Below, piece by piece: positions 5,514 to 5,531 of a stretch of 5,531 bases of DNA (position 1 is the stretch's first letter; every line of letters begins with the position of its first letter). A program made the translations under genes and the position numbers. This DNA is from CAWFKW01 sp964568655 (lineage in GTDB: Bacteria; Bacteroidota; Ignavibacteria; Tepidaquicellales; OLB5), in assembly GCA_964568655.1 (NCBI GenBank), contig CAZMRG010000183.1, positions 1 to 5,531 of the forward strand. Direction: 5' to 3'. The notes beneath the pieces were generated by a model. That model was not told the origin of the DNA and ran no database searches. It saw only the letters and a program-made list of their open reading frames with translations.

Positions 5514-5531
5514 TAATTCATTTTTGATTTG

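Noticed and set aside
1..5531. A novel defence, mobile or secondary-metabolite system
   Set aside because: All seven genes belong to recognised housekeeping or widespread enzyme families. There is no transposase, integrase, toxin-antitoxin pair, repeat array or compositional island beyond the short intergenic repeat.

Overview
The window is a compact block of seven genes, all on the minus strand. Read in the direction of transcription (from high to low coordinates) they are: a short-chain dehydrogenase/reductase, a LOG-family (TIGR00730-type) Rossmann protein, a YicC/YloC-family endoribonuclease, guanylate kinase (gmk), RNA polymerase omega subunit (rpoZ), bifunctional CoaBC, and a family-4 uracil-DNA glycosylase that runs off the left edge. 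No convincing gene lies on the plus strand. No tRNA, rRNA, CRISPR array or mobile-element gene is visible.

The sequence is moderately AT-rich. Shine-Dalgarno sequences are weak or absent before most starts. CoaBC and Gmk carry residue variants (PSMD and GELASG in CoaBC, APSGAGKT in Gmk) that I associate with the Bacteroidota/Chlorobi/Ignavibacteria branch. I therefore infer a bacterium of that branch, with Ignavibacteria-like more likely than classical Bacteroidia because yicC-gmk-rpoZ-coaBC are kept in line. This comes from family memory, not from a search.

Layout: 4785-5513 (frame open to 5531) SDR; 11 nt gap; 3928-4773 LOG protein; 4-nt ATGA overlap; 3053-3931 YicC; 167-nt spacer holding a GC-rich dispersed-type palindromic repeat and an AT-rich palindrome; 2310-2885 gmk; 11-nt overlap; 2024-2320 rpoZ; 25-nt gap; 787-1998 coaBC; TAG stop, one intervening codon, then a GTG start in the same frame; 1-783 udg (last residues missing). 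The tight spacing suggests two transcriptional blocks (SDR-LOG-yicC and gmk-rpoZ-coaBC-udg) or one operon interrupted by the repeat-bearing spacer.

The genes are housekeeping functions of nucleotide, RNA, cofactor and DNA-repair metabolism: GMP phosphorylation, RNA polymerase assembly, coenzyme A synthesis, uracil removal from DNA and RNA turnover. I see no undescribed defence or mobile system. The points most worth a second look are a displaced Fe-S cysteine in the uracil-DNA glycosylase, the single-stop in-frame junction between coaBC and udg, the palindromic repeat between yicC and gmk, and the Cys-to-Ser change at the CoaC active-site position.
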